Assembly: GCA_043553855.1 (NCBI GenBank)
Contig: CP121336.1
Coordinates: forward strand, 434,001-498,000
Length of the DNA: 64,000 nucleotides
From: JAUIAS01 sp030425395
GTDB lineage: Bacteria > Pseudomonadota > Alphaproteobacteria > Rhodobacterales > Rhodobacteraceae
Direction: 5' to 3'
Below are positions 25,605-34,183 of the stretch, in pieces. A model generated the notes under the pieces. It did no database searches. It saw nothing but the letters and a program-made list of their open reading frames with translations, and had not been told where the DNA came from. Positions within the stretch are counted from its first letter, which is position 1. The number at the start of each line of letters is the position of its first letter. The position numbers were made by a program, and so were the translations under genes.

Positions 25605-27245
25605 TCAGGCCCGGCGTTCCGAGGCAAGCCCCTTCCAGATCGCCCAGCACATCAGCAGCAGGACGATCGTGAATGGCAGGCCCGTGGAAATGACCATGGC
25701 CTGCAATGACGCCAACCCGCCGCCTATCAACAACACGATGGCAACCGCCCCCTCGAAGATGCACCAGAACACACGCTGGGGCACCGGCGCGTCCACCTTG
25801 CCGCCTGCGGTGATCGTGTCGATCACCAGCGACCCGGAATCCGAAGAGGTCACAAAGAACACCACCACAAGGATGATGCCGATAAAGGACGTGATCGACG
25901 CCAGCGGAAGTTCATCCAGCATCTTGAACAGCTTGAGTTCAAGCGGCGCGTCCTTGACGGCGGTCACACCGTCCTGAACGAACTGCTGGATCGCGGTGCC
26001 GCCAAAGACGCTCATCCACAGAACGCAGACCAGCGACGGAATGAGAAGCACGCAGATAATGAATTCCCGCACCGTCCGGCCGCGCGACACGCGCGCGATA
26101 AACATGCCCACGAAAGGCGACCACGAAATCCACCATGCCCAGTAGAACGCCGTCCAGCCCTGGCTAAAGTTCGCATCTTCCCGACCGATCGGGTTCGACA
26201 GCGCGGGCAGATATTGAACATAGGCCATCAGGCTGTCGGCGAACCCGGTCAGGATCGCCAGCGTCGGCCCTACCAAAAGCACAAAGATCAGCAACAGGAA
26301 GGCAAGCCCCATGTTGATCTCGGACAGGATCTTGACGCCACCATCAAGGCCACGCACAACCGAAATCAGGGCAACGGCGGTGATCGCGGTGATCAGGATC
26401 ACCTCGGTCGTGGACCCCACGGGAACGCCAAACAGTTCGTTCAGACCGGCATTCGCCTGCGTGGCCCCAAAGCCCAGAGATGTCGCCAGACCAAAGAGCG
26501 TTGCAAAGACCGCCAGCACATCAATCGCATGGCCCCACCAGCCCCAAACACGTTCGCCAAGGATCGGATAAAAGGCGCTGCGAATGGTGAGAGGCAAGCC
26601 CTTGTTATAGCTGAACAAAGCAAGCGCCAAGGCCACGATCGCATAGATCGCCCAAGGGTGCAGTCCCCAATGGAAAATCGTCGCAGCCATGCCCAGCCGC
26701 ACGGACGCCGCCTGATCCCCCGCAGCCGCCCCCAGAGGGGCCCAGTCGGTGCGCATGCCGTCTTCGCCAACTGACACGCCGCCAAGAGAGGTGGCAAAGT
26801 GGCTCATGGGTTCGGACACACCGTAGAACATCAGCCCGATGCCCATACCGGCAGCAAACAGCATCGCGAACCATCCGATATAGGAATAATCCGGCGTCGC
26901 ATCCGCACCGCCCAACCGCACCTTGCCCACGGGCAGCACGATCAGCAGCAGGCAAAACAGCACAAAGATGTTGGCCGCCCCCAGAAAGAACCAGTCAAAA
27001 GTGCTGGTCAGCCACGGGCGCAGCCATCCGAAAAGCGCGCTCGATTGTTCGGGCAGCGCCAGCGCATAAAAGACAAATGCGATAATCGACAACCCGGAAA
27101 TCAGGAAAACGGGGTTGTGGATATCAAGGCCAAACGGGCCGAACTGGGTTTCAATATTGTCTTGACCGATCTCGTATTCGGTATCGATGACATCCGCCGC
27201 GCCTTCGGGCGCGGGTATGCCCTGATTGGTGTTTTCGTCTGCCAT
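25605..27245 (-). CDS. BCCT-family betaine/choline/carnitine-type transporter
   Basis: The protein has 546 aa with about twelve membrane helices. The BCCT signature is clear: FYWAWWISWSPFVGMFIARVSRGRT in the eighth helix region and the Gly-rich AAGMGIGLMFYGVSEPM motif in TM3, which in sodium-coupled members helps bind sodium. It should import a quaternary ammonium or sulfonium osmolyte (glycine betaine, choline or DMSP) across the inner membrane; the substrate cannot be fixed from sequence. A long hydrophilic acidic N-terminus precedes TM1. A universal stress protein gene lies 41 bp upstream on the same strand. Confidence 0.95.
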   Translation of the reverse strand: MADENTNQGIPAPEGAADVIDTEYEIGQDNIETQFGPFGLDIHNPVFLISGLSIIAFVFYALALPEQSSALFGWLRPWLTSTFDWFFLGAANIFVLFCLLLIVLPVGKVRLGGADATPDYSYIGWFAMLFAAGMGIGLMFYGVSEPMSHFATSLGGVSVGEDGMRTDWAPLGAAAGDQAASVRLGMAATIFHWGLHPWAIYAIVALALALFSYNKGLPLTIRSAFYPILGERVWGWWGHAIDVLAVFATLFGLATSLGFGATQANAGLNELFGVPVGSTTEVILITAITAVALISVVRGLDGGVKILSEINMGLAFLLLIFVLLVGPTLAILTGFADSLMAYVQYLPALSNPIGREDANFSQGWTAFYWAWWISWSPFVGMFIARVSRGRTVREFIICVLLIPSLVCVLWMSVFGGTAIQQFVQDGVTAVKDAPLELKLFKMLDELPLASITSFIGIILVVVFFVTSSDSGSLVIDTITAGGKVDAPVPQRVFWCIFEGAVAIVLLIGGGLASLQAMVISTGLPFTIVLLLMCWAIWKGLASERRA

Positions 27246-27286
27246 TTGGCGGACTCCCTTAATGAATTACGCAAGATAGGCGGGCC

Positions 27287-27706
27287 TCAGCGGGGCCGCA
27301 CCACCATTACCGAAACCGCCGCACGGGCCGCGATTGTGCCGCCGTTGGACGGCCAGAGCCGATCCGCCACGTTGGGAATGTGGCTGGCCATCACAACCAG
27401 ATCCGCACCGGTCTCCGACACCGCCTTGAGCAGGGCAGGATCAAGATCGACAGATGGGTCATGGGTGATGACAGGATGGGCGGCGGCCTCGACCCCGAGG
27501 CGTTTGGCCTGTTCGGCGGCAAACTCTTCCAGCTTGCGGCGATATTCTTCCGGCGTATGCGCCAGTGCACCGGGTGTGGCTGCACTGACCCCGACATAGA
27601 CCACCTTTGCGCCCCAATGCCGTGCCAAGTCACCCGCAACGTCCAGCGCGTGGGTCAGCTTGTCAGCATGAGCAAGGTCTACCGGGGACATGATCGTCTG
27701 ATACAC
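27287..27706 (-). CDS. Universal stress protein (UspA family)
   Basis: The start is a GTG at 27706 with an excellent AAGGAGGG Shine-Dalgarno; upstream codons are out of family and no ATG fits. The product has 139 aa with the single-domain USP fold: N-terminal YQTIMSPVDLAHAD and C-terminal ADLVVMASHIP ... ARAAVSVMVVRP. The nucleotide-binding GxxG-9x-G(S/T) motif of ATP-binding USPs appears degenerate (NGGTIAARAAVSVMVV). It precedes the BCCT transporter by 41 bp, an arrangement reminiscent of TeaD, the USP that modulates the Halomonas ectoine TRAP transporter, although the transporter class differs. Confidence 0.92.
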   Translation of the reverse strand: MYQTIMSPVDLAHADKLTHALDVAGDLARHWGAKVVYVGVSAATPGALAHTPEEYRRKLEEFAAEQAKRLGVEAAAHPVITHDPSVDLDPALLKAVSETGADLVVMASHIPNVADRLWPSNGGTIAARAAVSVMVVRPR

Positions 27707-27894
27707 GTGTTCCCTCCTTGTTGTCCGGGTGCTGTCGCATCGCACCCTTGGTAACGCGACCCCTGTCGAAGGGGCCGGTTGCGGTCGGGATTATCCCGCC
27801 GCACCGCACCAGCCTGAGGCTAACGCAGGGGTTGAACATGGCATGAATCGCCGGAAAAAGTCAAAAACCGACGCCTTGACCGAATTCTCGTGGG

Positions 27895-28173
27895 TTATTC
27901 CTGGTAATCAATCTGGATTCGGCGCGCCTGAAGCGCGGCGATAATCCCGCCCAGCGCGTGACGCGCGGTGCTGCCTTCGGCCATTGCCGCAAGGATATCC
28001 AGATCGCCGCCTGCCTGCGGCGTGACCGAGATCAGAACACGCTTGCCCGCCGTTTCGTCATAGACGATCTGCCGACGGCCATCCGCCAACACCCGCAGCC
28101 CGACAAAGGCGCGCCCGTCGCTGGTGTGAAACGACATTGCCTGAGGTTCGATTGCGTCGGGGATCATGTTCAT
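27895..28173 (-). CDS. Small hypothetical protein
   Basis: The ATG at 28173 (with an AGGT 8 bp upstream) gives 92 aa; a longer frame starts at 28245 but its N-terminus looks non-native. The sequence (GRAFVGLRVLADGRRQIVYDETAGKR) suggests a small beta-rich fold followed by a C-terminal helix (LGGIIAALQARR). No signal peptide or metal motif is visible. I do not recognise the family. It stands alone between the usp promoter region and the hairpin that ends the amidohydrolase operon. Codon use matches neighbours. Confidence 0.6.
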   Translation of the reverse strand: MNMIPDAIEPQAMSFHTSDGRAFVGLRVLADGRRQIVYDETAGKRVLISVTPQAGGDLDILAAMAEGSTARHALGGIIAALQARRIQIDYQE

Positions 28174-28276
28174 GGGATCAGACCTAGCCTGAAAACGCCG
28201 CGCCTCACCGATCCAAATACACAGGGTGCGCCGGTTGTCACCCAAAGGTCACAGTATCCGTCGCCCCCGGTGGAGC

Positions 28277-28308
28277 GCACCTGCCCCGATCCTCATCAGG
28301 GCAGGTGC
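28277..28308. terminator. Perfect 10-bp hairpin after the amidohydrolase operon
   Basis: GCACCTGCCC (28277-28286) and GGGCAGGTGC (28299-28308) form a perfect stem with a 12-nt loop, 10 bp beyond the last amidohydrolase stop. There is no clear T tract on the minus strand, so it may act as a terminator or as an mRNA 3' stabiliser. Confidence 0.5.
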
Positions 28309-28318
28309 CTGTGTCGCG

Positions 28319-29482
28319 TCAGGCGACGGGCATACGGCTTTCGGCCATTTCCGCATACCACGAGCAACCCGCCGGAATCGCTTCGTCGTTGAAGTTGTAT
28401 TCGGGGTTATGCACCATCGCCGTGTCGCCGTTGCCCACAAGGATATAGGCCCCCGGACGCGCTTCCAGCATATAGGCGAAATCTTCGCCCCCCATGACAA
28501 GAGGCGCGTCAGCGCAATCGCCGGAGATCCGGCGCGCGACCTCGGCGGCGTGCTCGGTTTCCGTCTCATGGTTGGCCATCACCGGATACCCGCGCAGGTA
28601 ATCGGTTTCGACCCGGCCACCGAAGGTGGTCGCGATGCCATCGCAGATTTCGATGATCCGCTTTTCCGCCAGATCGCGCATTTCGGTGGACATGGTGCGC
28701 ACCGTGCCGCGCAGATGCACCCGCGCGGGGATCACGTTGAACGCCTTGGACGAGGTTTCGAACGATGTGACCGAAACCACCAGTCGATCCACCGGATCGG
28801 CGTTGCGGCTGGCGATCGTCTGCAGGGCCAGAACCGCCTGCGCGGCCATCACCGTGGTATCCACCGTGTCCTGCGGCTTGGCCGCGTGGCCGCCATGGCC
28901 GTGAAAAGTGATGTCGAAGGTGTCGGTGGCGGCAAAGAACGGGCCGGACCGGATCGCAAAGCTGCCTACGGGTTGGCCCGGCCAGTTGTGCATCCCATAG
29001 ACCTCCTGAATGTTCCAGCGGTCCATCATGCCGTCCTTGCACATCTCGTCTCCGCCGCCGCCGCCTTCTTCGGCGGGCTGGAAGATGACCACGACCGAGC
29101 CGTCGAAATTGCGCGTTTCGGCCAGATATTTCGCAGCCCCCAAAAGCATCGCGGTGTGGCCGTCATGGCCACAGGCATGCATCGCGCCCGGCGTCTTTGA
29201 GGCATAGTCCAGCCCTGTCGCCTCTTGCAGAGGCAGCGCATCCATGTCGGCGCGCAATCCGATCACCCGGCCCTTGGTATCGGCCTTGCCCTTGATCACG
29301 CCGACCACACCGGTGCGCCCGATACCTGTGACCACCTCGTCACAGCCGAATTCGCGCAACTTGTCCGCGACAAGGGCGCTGGTGCGGTGGGTGTCGAACA
29401 GCAATTCGGGGTTTTCATGGATGTCGCGGCGCCACTCGGTGATTTCGGGCAGCAGTTCCGCAAAGCGGTTCTTGACGGGCAT
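28319..29482 (-). CDS. M20D amidohydrolase, paralogue 1
   Basis: The protein has 387 aa. Metal-site motifs of M20D amidohydrolases (hippurate hydrolase/indole-acetyl-amino-acid hydrolase type) are HACGHDGH at 102-109, PAEEG at 137-140, YGMHNWPG and the C-terminal VHNPEYNFND. GGHAA in the dimerisation domain is present. It has no signal peptide and should be cytosolic, removing acyl groups from N-acyl amino acids or splitting amides after uptake. It is last of three tandem paralogues of almost equal length, all downstream of the fused ABC ATPase on the minus strand. Substrate unknown. Confidence 0.95.
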   Translation of the reverse strand: MPVKNRFAELLPEITEWRRDIHENPELLFDTHRTSALVADKLREFGCDEVVTGIGRTGVVGVIKGKADTKGRVIGLRADMDALPLQEATGLDYASKTPGAMHACGHDGHTAMLLGAAKYLAETRNFDGSVVVIFQPAEEGGGGGDEMCKDGMMDRWNIQEVYGMHNWPGQPVGSFAIRSGPFFAATDTFDITFHGHGGHAAKPQDTVDTTVMAAQAVLALQTIASRNADPVDRLVVSVTSFETSSKAFNVIPARVHLRGTVRTMSTEMRDLAEKRIIEICDGIATTFGGRVETDYLRGYPVMANHETETEHAAEVARRISGDCADAPLVMGGEDFAYMLEARPGAYILVGNGDTAMVHNPEYNFNDEAIPAGCSWYAEMAESRMPVA

Positions 29483-29590
29483 TGTGTGTCCTCTTTTCAG
29501 GATGTCATTTTGATTTCAAGCGGGTGCAGGGACCGTCCGGCCCCCTTGAGCGTTTGGCTTGTGCGGTTCCCCTGCGCGTTGCCGGTCAGG

Positions 29591-30754
29591 TCACTTGGCA
29601 GGCAGCCGGGTTTCGACCATTCCCGCCAGCCAACTGCACCCCGCCGGGATGATTTCATCGTTGAAATCATAGGCCGGGTGATGCAGGCCCGCGCTGTCGC
29701 CATTGCCGAGACGGATAAAGGCACCGGGACGTTCTTGCAGAAAATAGGCAAAATCCTCCCCGCCCATGACAATGGGAGCCTCGGCGCAATCGCCCGCAAC
29801 GATCCGCGCAGCGGCGCGGGCGTGATCGGTTTGATCCTCGTGGTTGACCAGCACCGGATAGCCTTCGGGAAAGTCGATATCCGCCGTGCCACCAAAGGTG
29901 GCGGCGATCCCGTTGGTGATCTCGACGATCCGGCGGCGGGCCATGGCCCGCTGATCGGGGTTCATCGACCGGACCGTGCCCCGCAAAACGACGCGCTGCG
30001 GAATGATGTTGAAGGCGGCCGAAGACGTCTGAAACGATGTGACCGACACCACCAGCCGTTCCACCGGATCGGCGTTGCGGCTGACCACCGATTGCAGCGC
30101 GACGCCAAGGTGACAGGCCATGATCCCGGTATCGATCGTCATCTGGGGGCGCGCGGCATGACCGCCATGCCCCTCAAGCGTGATTTCGAATTCATCGGTG
30201 GACGCCATCATCGGACCCGACCGGATGGCAAAGCTGCCTTCGGCCATTCCCGGGGAATTGTGCTGGCCATAGACCTCGTCAATGGAAAATCGCTCCATCA
30301 GCCCATCGTCGCACATGGCTTTGGCCCCCGCGCCCCCTTCTTCGGCAGGCTGAAAGATCACCACGGCAGTGCCATCGAAATTGCGCGTCTCGCACAGGTA
30401 TTGCGCCGCCCCGAGCAGCATCGCCGTATGTCCGTCGTGGCCACAGGCGTGCATGACGCCCGGCGTGGCCGAGGCATGGGGCAAGCCGGTTTCTTCGGTG
30501 ATCGGCAGCGCGTCCATGTCGGCGCGCAGACCGACGGTGCGCCCGGTCGTATTGGCCTTGCCGCGGATCACACCGACGACCCCTGTGCCGCCGATACCGG
30601 TGACGACCTCGTCACACCCAAAAGCGCGCAGTTTGTCGGCGACGATACCGGCGGTGCGATGCACCTCGTAGCCAAGCTCGGGATGGGTGTGGAAATCGCG
30701 GCGCCAGGCGGCAATCTCGGGCTGCATTTCGGCAAATCTGTTCTTGATCGGCAT
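29591..30754 (-). CDS. M20D amidohydrolase, paralogue 2
   Basis: This 387-aa protein aligns without gaps to paralogue 1 over most of its length (shared HACGHDGHTAMLLGAA, NFDG, FQPAEEGG, GGHAA, MGGEDFAY). The ligand region reads YGQHNSPG and LHHPAYDFND, so the metal ligands are kept while neighbouring residues differ, suggesting altered substrate preference. It lies 108 bp upstream of paralogue 1 and 68 bp downstream of paralogue 3. The local duplication is old, since DNA identity is clearly incomplete. Confidence 0.95.
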   Translation of the reverse strand: MPIKNRFAEMQPEIAAWRRDFHTHPELGYEVHRTAGIVADKLRAFGCDEVVTGIGGTGVVGVIRGKANTTGRTVGLRADMDALPITEETGLPHASATPGVMHACGHDGHTAMLLGAAQYLCETRNFDGTAVVIFQPAEEGGAGAKAMCDDGLMERFSIDEVYGQHNSPGMAEGSFAIRSGPMMASTDEFEITLEGHGGHAARPQMTIDTGIMACHLGVALQSVVSRNADPVERLVVSVTSFQTSSAAFNIIPQRVVLRGTVRSMNPDQRAMARRRIVEITNGIAATFGGTADIDFPEGYPVLVNHEDQTDHARAAARIVAGDCAEAPIVMGGEDFAYFLQERPGAFIRLGNGDSAGLHHPAYDFNDEIIPAGCSWLAGMVETRLPAK

Positions 30755-30822
30755 CGGCGGGGGTTCTTTCTCTGTCAGTGACGGTCAAAGCCTGCCTCGG
30801 GCAGGATCGGGCTTGCACGCGG

Positions 30823-31992
30823 TCAGTTATGAACAGGCATCCGCCGTTCGACAAGCTCTGCGAACCAGCTTGTGCCCAGCGGGATCGTCTCGTCATCAAA
30901 CCGATAGGCGGGATGGTGACACATGGCCGTGTCGCCATTGCCCAGAAAGACATAACATCCCGGGCGTTCCTGCAGCATGTAAGAGAAATCTTCCGAGGGC
31001 ATGATCGGGTCAACGTCTTCGATCACCTCCGCAGCCACGGCCCGCGCGGCATCAAGCGCATGAGCGGTTGCGGCCTCGGAATTGATCGTGACGGGATAGC
31101 CGGGATCCCAGATCACTTCGGCGGTTGCGCCAAAGGCTTCTGCGGTGGCCGTGACCAGTGCGCGGATACGGTCACGCGACTGGTTGCGGCATTCATCGTC
31201 AAGGGTGCGCACCGTGCCCTGCATCCGCGCGGTATGCGGGATCACGTTTGATGCAACGCTGTCGGTGTTGAACGTGCCCACGGTCAGCACCACCCGGCGC
31301 AGAGGGTTGATCGTGCGGGACACGACCGATTGCAACGCGATCAGGATATGCGCGGCGACCAGTGTCGTATCCACCGCTTCATGCGGGGCGGCGGCGTGGC
31401 CGCCCTTGCCGGTCACATGAATTTCGAATTCGTCAGAAGAGGCCATCAACGGCCCCGGCCGGGCCGCGATGGTGCCCACCGGAATACCGGGCATGTTGTG
31501 CAGGCCATAGACCTCCTGAATCCCCCAGCGATCCATCAGGCCATCGTCGATCATCGCTTTGGCCCCTGCCCCGCCTTCCTCGGCGGGTTGAAAGACAAGA
31601 ACCACGGTGCCATCGAAATTGCGGGTTTCGGTCAGATATTTCGCGACCCCAAGCAGGATTGCGGTATGCCCGTCATGGCCACAGGCGTGCATGACGCCGG
31701 GATGCGCGGACGCATATTCGAGATCGCTGACCTCGTTGATCGGCAGCGCGTCCATGTCGGCGCGCAACCCGATCACCCGGCCCTTGGTATCCGTGCGCCC
31801 CCGGATCACGGCGACGATGCCGGTCTTGCCAATCCCCGTGGTCACCTCATCCACCCCGATTTCATGCAGGCGGCCGGCCACATAGGCCGATGTCTTGTGC
31901 AGATCGTACAAAAGTTCGGGTATCTGATGCAGCGCATGGCGCCACCCTGTGATCTCAGGGGCAAGCTCGGCCAGTCTGTTGCGAATGGGCAT
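30823..31992 (-). CDS. M20D amidohydrolase, paralogue 3
   Basis: The protein has 389 aa with the same metal-binding motifs (HACGHDGH, PAEEGG, YGLHNMPG, CHHPAYRFDD). It differs from the other two near the C-terminal active-site segment, where MPSEDFSYM replaces MGGEDFAYM, and in the lid domain (FNTDSVASNVIP). It starts 3 bp after the stop of the fused ABC ATPase, so translation is probably coupled. Together with the divergently encoded binding protein and permeases it indicates uptake and cytosolic hydrolysis of acylated amino acids or peptides. Confidence 0.95.
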   Translation of the reverse strand: MPIRNRLAELAPEITGWRHALHQIPELLYDLHKTSAYVAGRLHEIGVDEVTTGIGKTGIVAVIRGRTDTKGRVIGLRADMDALPINEVSDLEYASAHPGVMHACGHDGHTAILLGVAKYLTETRNFDGTVVLVFQPAEEGGAGAKAMIDDGLMDRWGIQEVYGLHNMPGIPVGTIAARPGPLMASSDEFEIHVTGKGGHAAAPHEAVDTTLVAAHILIALQSVVSRTINPLRRVVLTVGTFNTDSVASNVIPHTARMQGTVRTLDDECRNQSRDRIRALVTATAEAFGATAEVIWDPGYPVTINSEAATAHALDAARAVAAEVIEDVDPIMPSEDFSYMLQERPGCYVFLGNGDTAMCHHPAYRFDDETIPLGTSWFAELVERRMPVHN

Positions 31993-31995
31993 GGG

Positions 31996-33936
31996 TCAGT
32001 CTCCTTGCAATCGGGTTCGCGGATCATCCCGCCCTGCGTCGCCAAACGTCTTGCAAAGCGATCGCGGTTCGGATGACCGAAACTCTTGTTCTTCGATGTA
32101 GTATCCGCTGTCCGTGGTCAAAACGAAATGATCTTGCGCGACTTCGCGGTATGACGAGGGGGCCGGCACATGGCCCACCGGATGGATCGGCGACGGGATC
32201 GGTGGCCTGCCCTGCGTTCCGCCCCGTTTGCGGCGCGCAGGATCGGCGATGGGCACCGCGTCTATCAAGGCCTTCGTATAGGGGTGCTGAGGATTGCCAA
32301 GCACCGCCGGACGTGGGCCGATTTCAACGATCCGGCCCAGATACATGACGGCCACGTGATGGCTGACCCGCTCGACAACGGCCATGTCATGACTGATGAA
32401 CAGGAAAGAAACGCCGAGATCGGCCTGAAGCTCCATCATCAGGTTGAGAACCTCTGCCTGCACTGAAACGTCCAGCGCCGAGACCGCCTCATCGGCAACG
32501 ATCAGCTTGGGGTTCAGCGCCAGCGCCCGCGCGATGGCGATACGCTGTCGCTGACCGCCGGACAATTCATGGGGATAGCGGCGCATGAAGCTGCGCGGCA
32601 GGCGCACCCGGTCGAACAACATAGCCACCCGGTCCGTCAGTTCGGTGCCGGTGGCGGTGGCATAGTTCCACATCGGTTCCGCCACCTGATCGCCCAGCGG
32701 CATCTGCGGGTTGAGAGAGGCAAACGGATCCTGAAAGATCATCTGCATGTCGCGCCGTGCCGCGCGCAGGCCGGGCGGATCAAGCGCGGTGATCTCAACC
32801 CCGTCGAGATCGACTGACCCCGACAGGGGCGCAACAAGACGCAGGATGGATCGCCCGACCGTCGACTTGCCACAACCGGATTCCCCGACAAGGCTGAGCG
32901 TCTGCCCCTTGTTGACGGTAAAGGACACATCCTCGACCGCGTGCAGATTGGCCACCTTTCGGCGCAAGACCCCGCCGCGCACGGCAAAGCGCGTGGTCAG
33001 GTTACGCACCTTGAGAAGCGGCACATCGGTTCCGGGTATCGGAGCGGTGGTCCGGGTTTCGCTGCCGAACAGGGGCAGTAGTTCCGGCACGGCTTTGCCC
33101 TGCATATCGCCCAGCCGGGGCACAGAGGCCAGCAGCGCCTTGGTATAGTCATGCTGCGGCCGCGCGAAAATATCGTGAACGGTGCCTTCCTCGACCTTGG
33201 TGCCCCGATGCATGACAACCACCCGGTCGGCCATCTGCGCCACCACCGCCATGTCATGGGTAATGAGGATCACCGCCGTGCCGGTTTCCCGTCTGAGCCC
33301 GTCGATCAGCGACAGTATTTCCGCCTGAATGGTCACGTCCAGCGCCGTGGTCGGTTCATCCGCGATCAGCAGGCGTGGCGCGCAGGCCAGCGCCATCGCG
33401 ATCACCACACGTTGACGCATCCCGCCCGACAGCTCATGGGGAAACTGCCGCAACCGGCGTTCGGGTTCCGGCATCCGCACCTGACGCAAAAGGTCCAGCG
33501 CCCGCACGCGCGCCTGCGCCCGCGTCATCACGCGATGCAGGCGCAGCCCTTCGGTCAGTTGCCGCCCGATGGTAAACACAGGATTGAGCGCGGTCATCGG
33601 CTCCTGAAAAATCATGCCGATGTCGTTGCCACGAATACGGCGCATGGTGTCCTGATCAGCAGTGGCGAGATCGACCACCCCGTGGTCCTTGCGATCAAAC
33701 AACAGCTTGCCGCCTGCCACCGTGCCGCCGCCAAATTCCACCAGCCGCATCAGCGACAATGACGATACCGACTTGCCCGACCCGGATTCCCCGACGATAC
33801 ACAGGGTTTCCCCCGGCCCCACCGAAAAGGAAATATCCTCGACCCCGACGACGGGGCCGTCCTTGGTCTGAAACTCTACTTTGAGCTGAATAACCTCTGC
33901 AATCGGCTGATCGCGCACGCCGTTTCCCCCGTTCAT
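31996..33936 (-). CDS. Peptide ABC transporter ATPase, two fused ATP-binding domains
   Basis: The ATG at 33936 gives 646 aa; the frame extends upstream but the extra 36 residues look non-native. Two complete ABC domains are fused, as in GsiA or YejF. Domain 1 has GESGSGKS, LSGGMRQR and LLIADEPTTALD. Domain 2 has GESGCGKS, LSGGQRQR and LIVADEAVSALD (Ala where Pro is usual). Each carries the OppD/OppF-type C-terminal extension (HDYTKALLASVPRL; HPYTKALIDAVPIADP). It powers import through the two permeases encoded divergently from 36003. Being separated from its permeases and grouped with the hydrolases is unusual but leaves one divergent regulon. Confidence 0.95.
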   Translation of the reverse strand: MNGGNGVRDQPIAEVIQLKVEFQTKDGPVVGVEDISFSVGPGETLCIVGESGSGKSVSSLSLMRLVEFGGGTVAGGKLLFDRKDHGVVDLATADQDTMRRIRGNDIGMIFQEPMTALNPVFTIGRQLTEGLRLHRVMTRAQARVRALDLLRQVRMPEPERRLRQFPHELSGGMRQRVVIAMALACAPRLLIADEPTTALDVTIQAEILSLIDGLRRETGTAVILITHDMAVVAQMADRVVVMHRGTKVEEGTVHDIFARPQHDYTKALLASVPRLGDMQGKAVPELLPLFGSETRTTAPIPGTDVPLLKVRNLTTRFAVRGGVLRRKVANLHAVEDVSFTVNKGQTLSLVGESGCGKSTVGRSILRLVAPLSGSVDLDGVEITALDPPGLRAARRDMQMIFQDPFASLNPQMPLGDQVAEPMWNYATATGTELTDRVAMLFDRVRLPRSFMRRYPHELSGGQRQRIAIARALALNPKLIVADEAVSALDVSVQAEVLNLMMELQADLGVSFLFISHDMAVVERVSHHVAVMYLGRIVEIGPRPAVLGNPQHPYTKALIDAVPIADPARRKRGGTQGRPPIPSPIHPVGHVPAPSSYREVAQDHFVLTTDSGYYIEEQEFRSSEPRSLCKTFGDAGRDDPRTRLQGD

Positions 33937-34081
33937 GCCCGCGAACGCTACGGGCAGCAATGAGGCACTGTCAAATCCTGCGGCCGCGAATTGCGATGCA
34001 AGGGCTTGCATTTTTGGGCACTTCGGTTTCGTATGAGACAGCATTCACGCGGGGACGAACCGGACGCAAGAGCCGGGGGTG

Positions 34082-34094
34082 AATGAAATTCATT
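34082..34094. promoter_or_regulatory. Palindrome between divergent ABC operons
   Basis: AATGAA-A-TTCATT is a perfect 6-bp inverted repeat about 90 bp before the binding-protein start and 146 bp before the ATPase start. It lies in the only shared intergenic region of the divergent operons and could be a repressor site. No cognate regulator gene is nearby. Confidence 0.3.
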
Positions 34095-34183
34095 GATCTT
34101 TCGAGGAAAATCCCCTGACAGGTGCATTTTCTGCCGCGCTTTTGCCGGCGATGCCAGGCACGTTTGTGCCCAAATGGGAGCGT

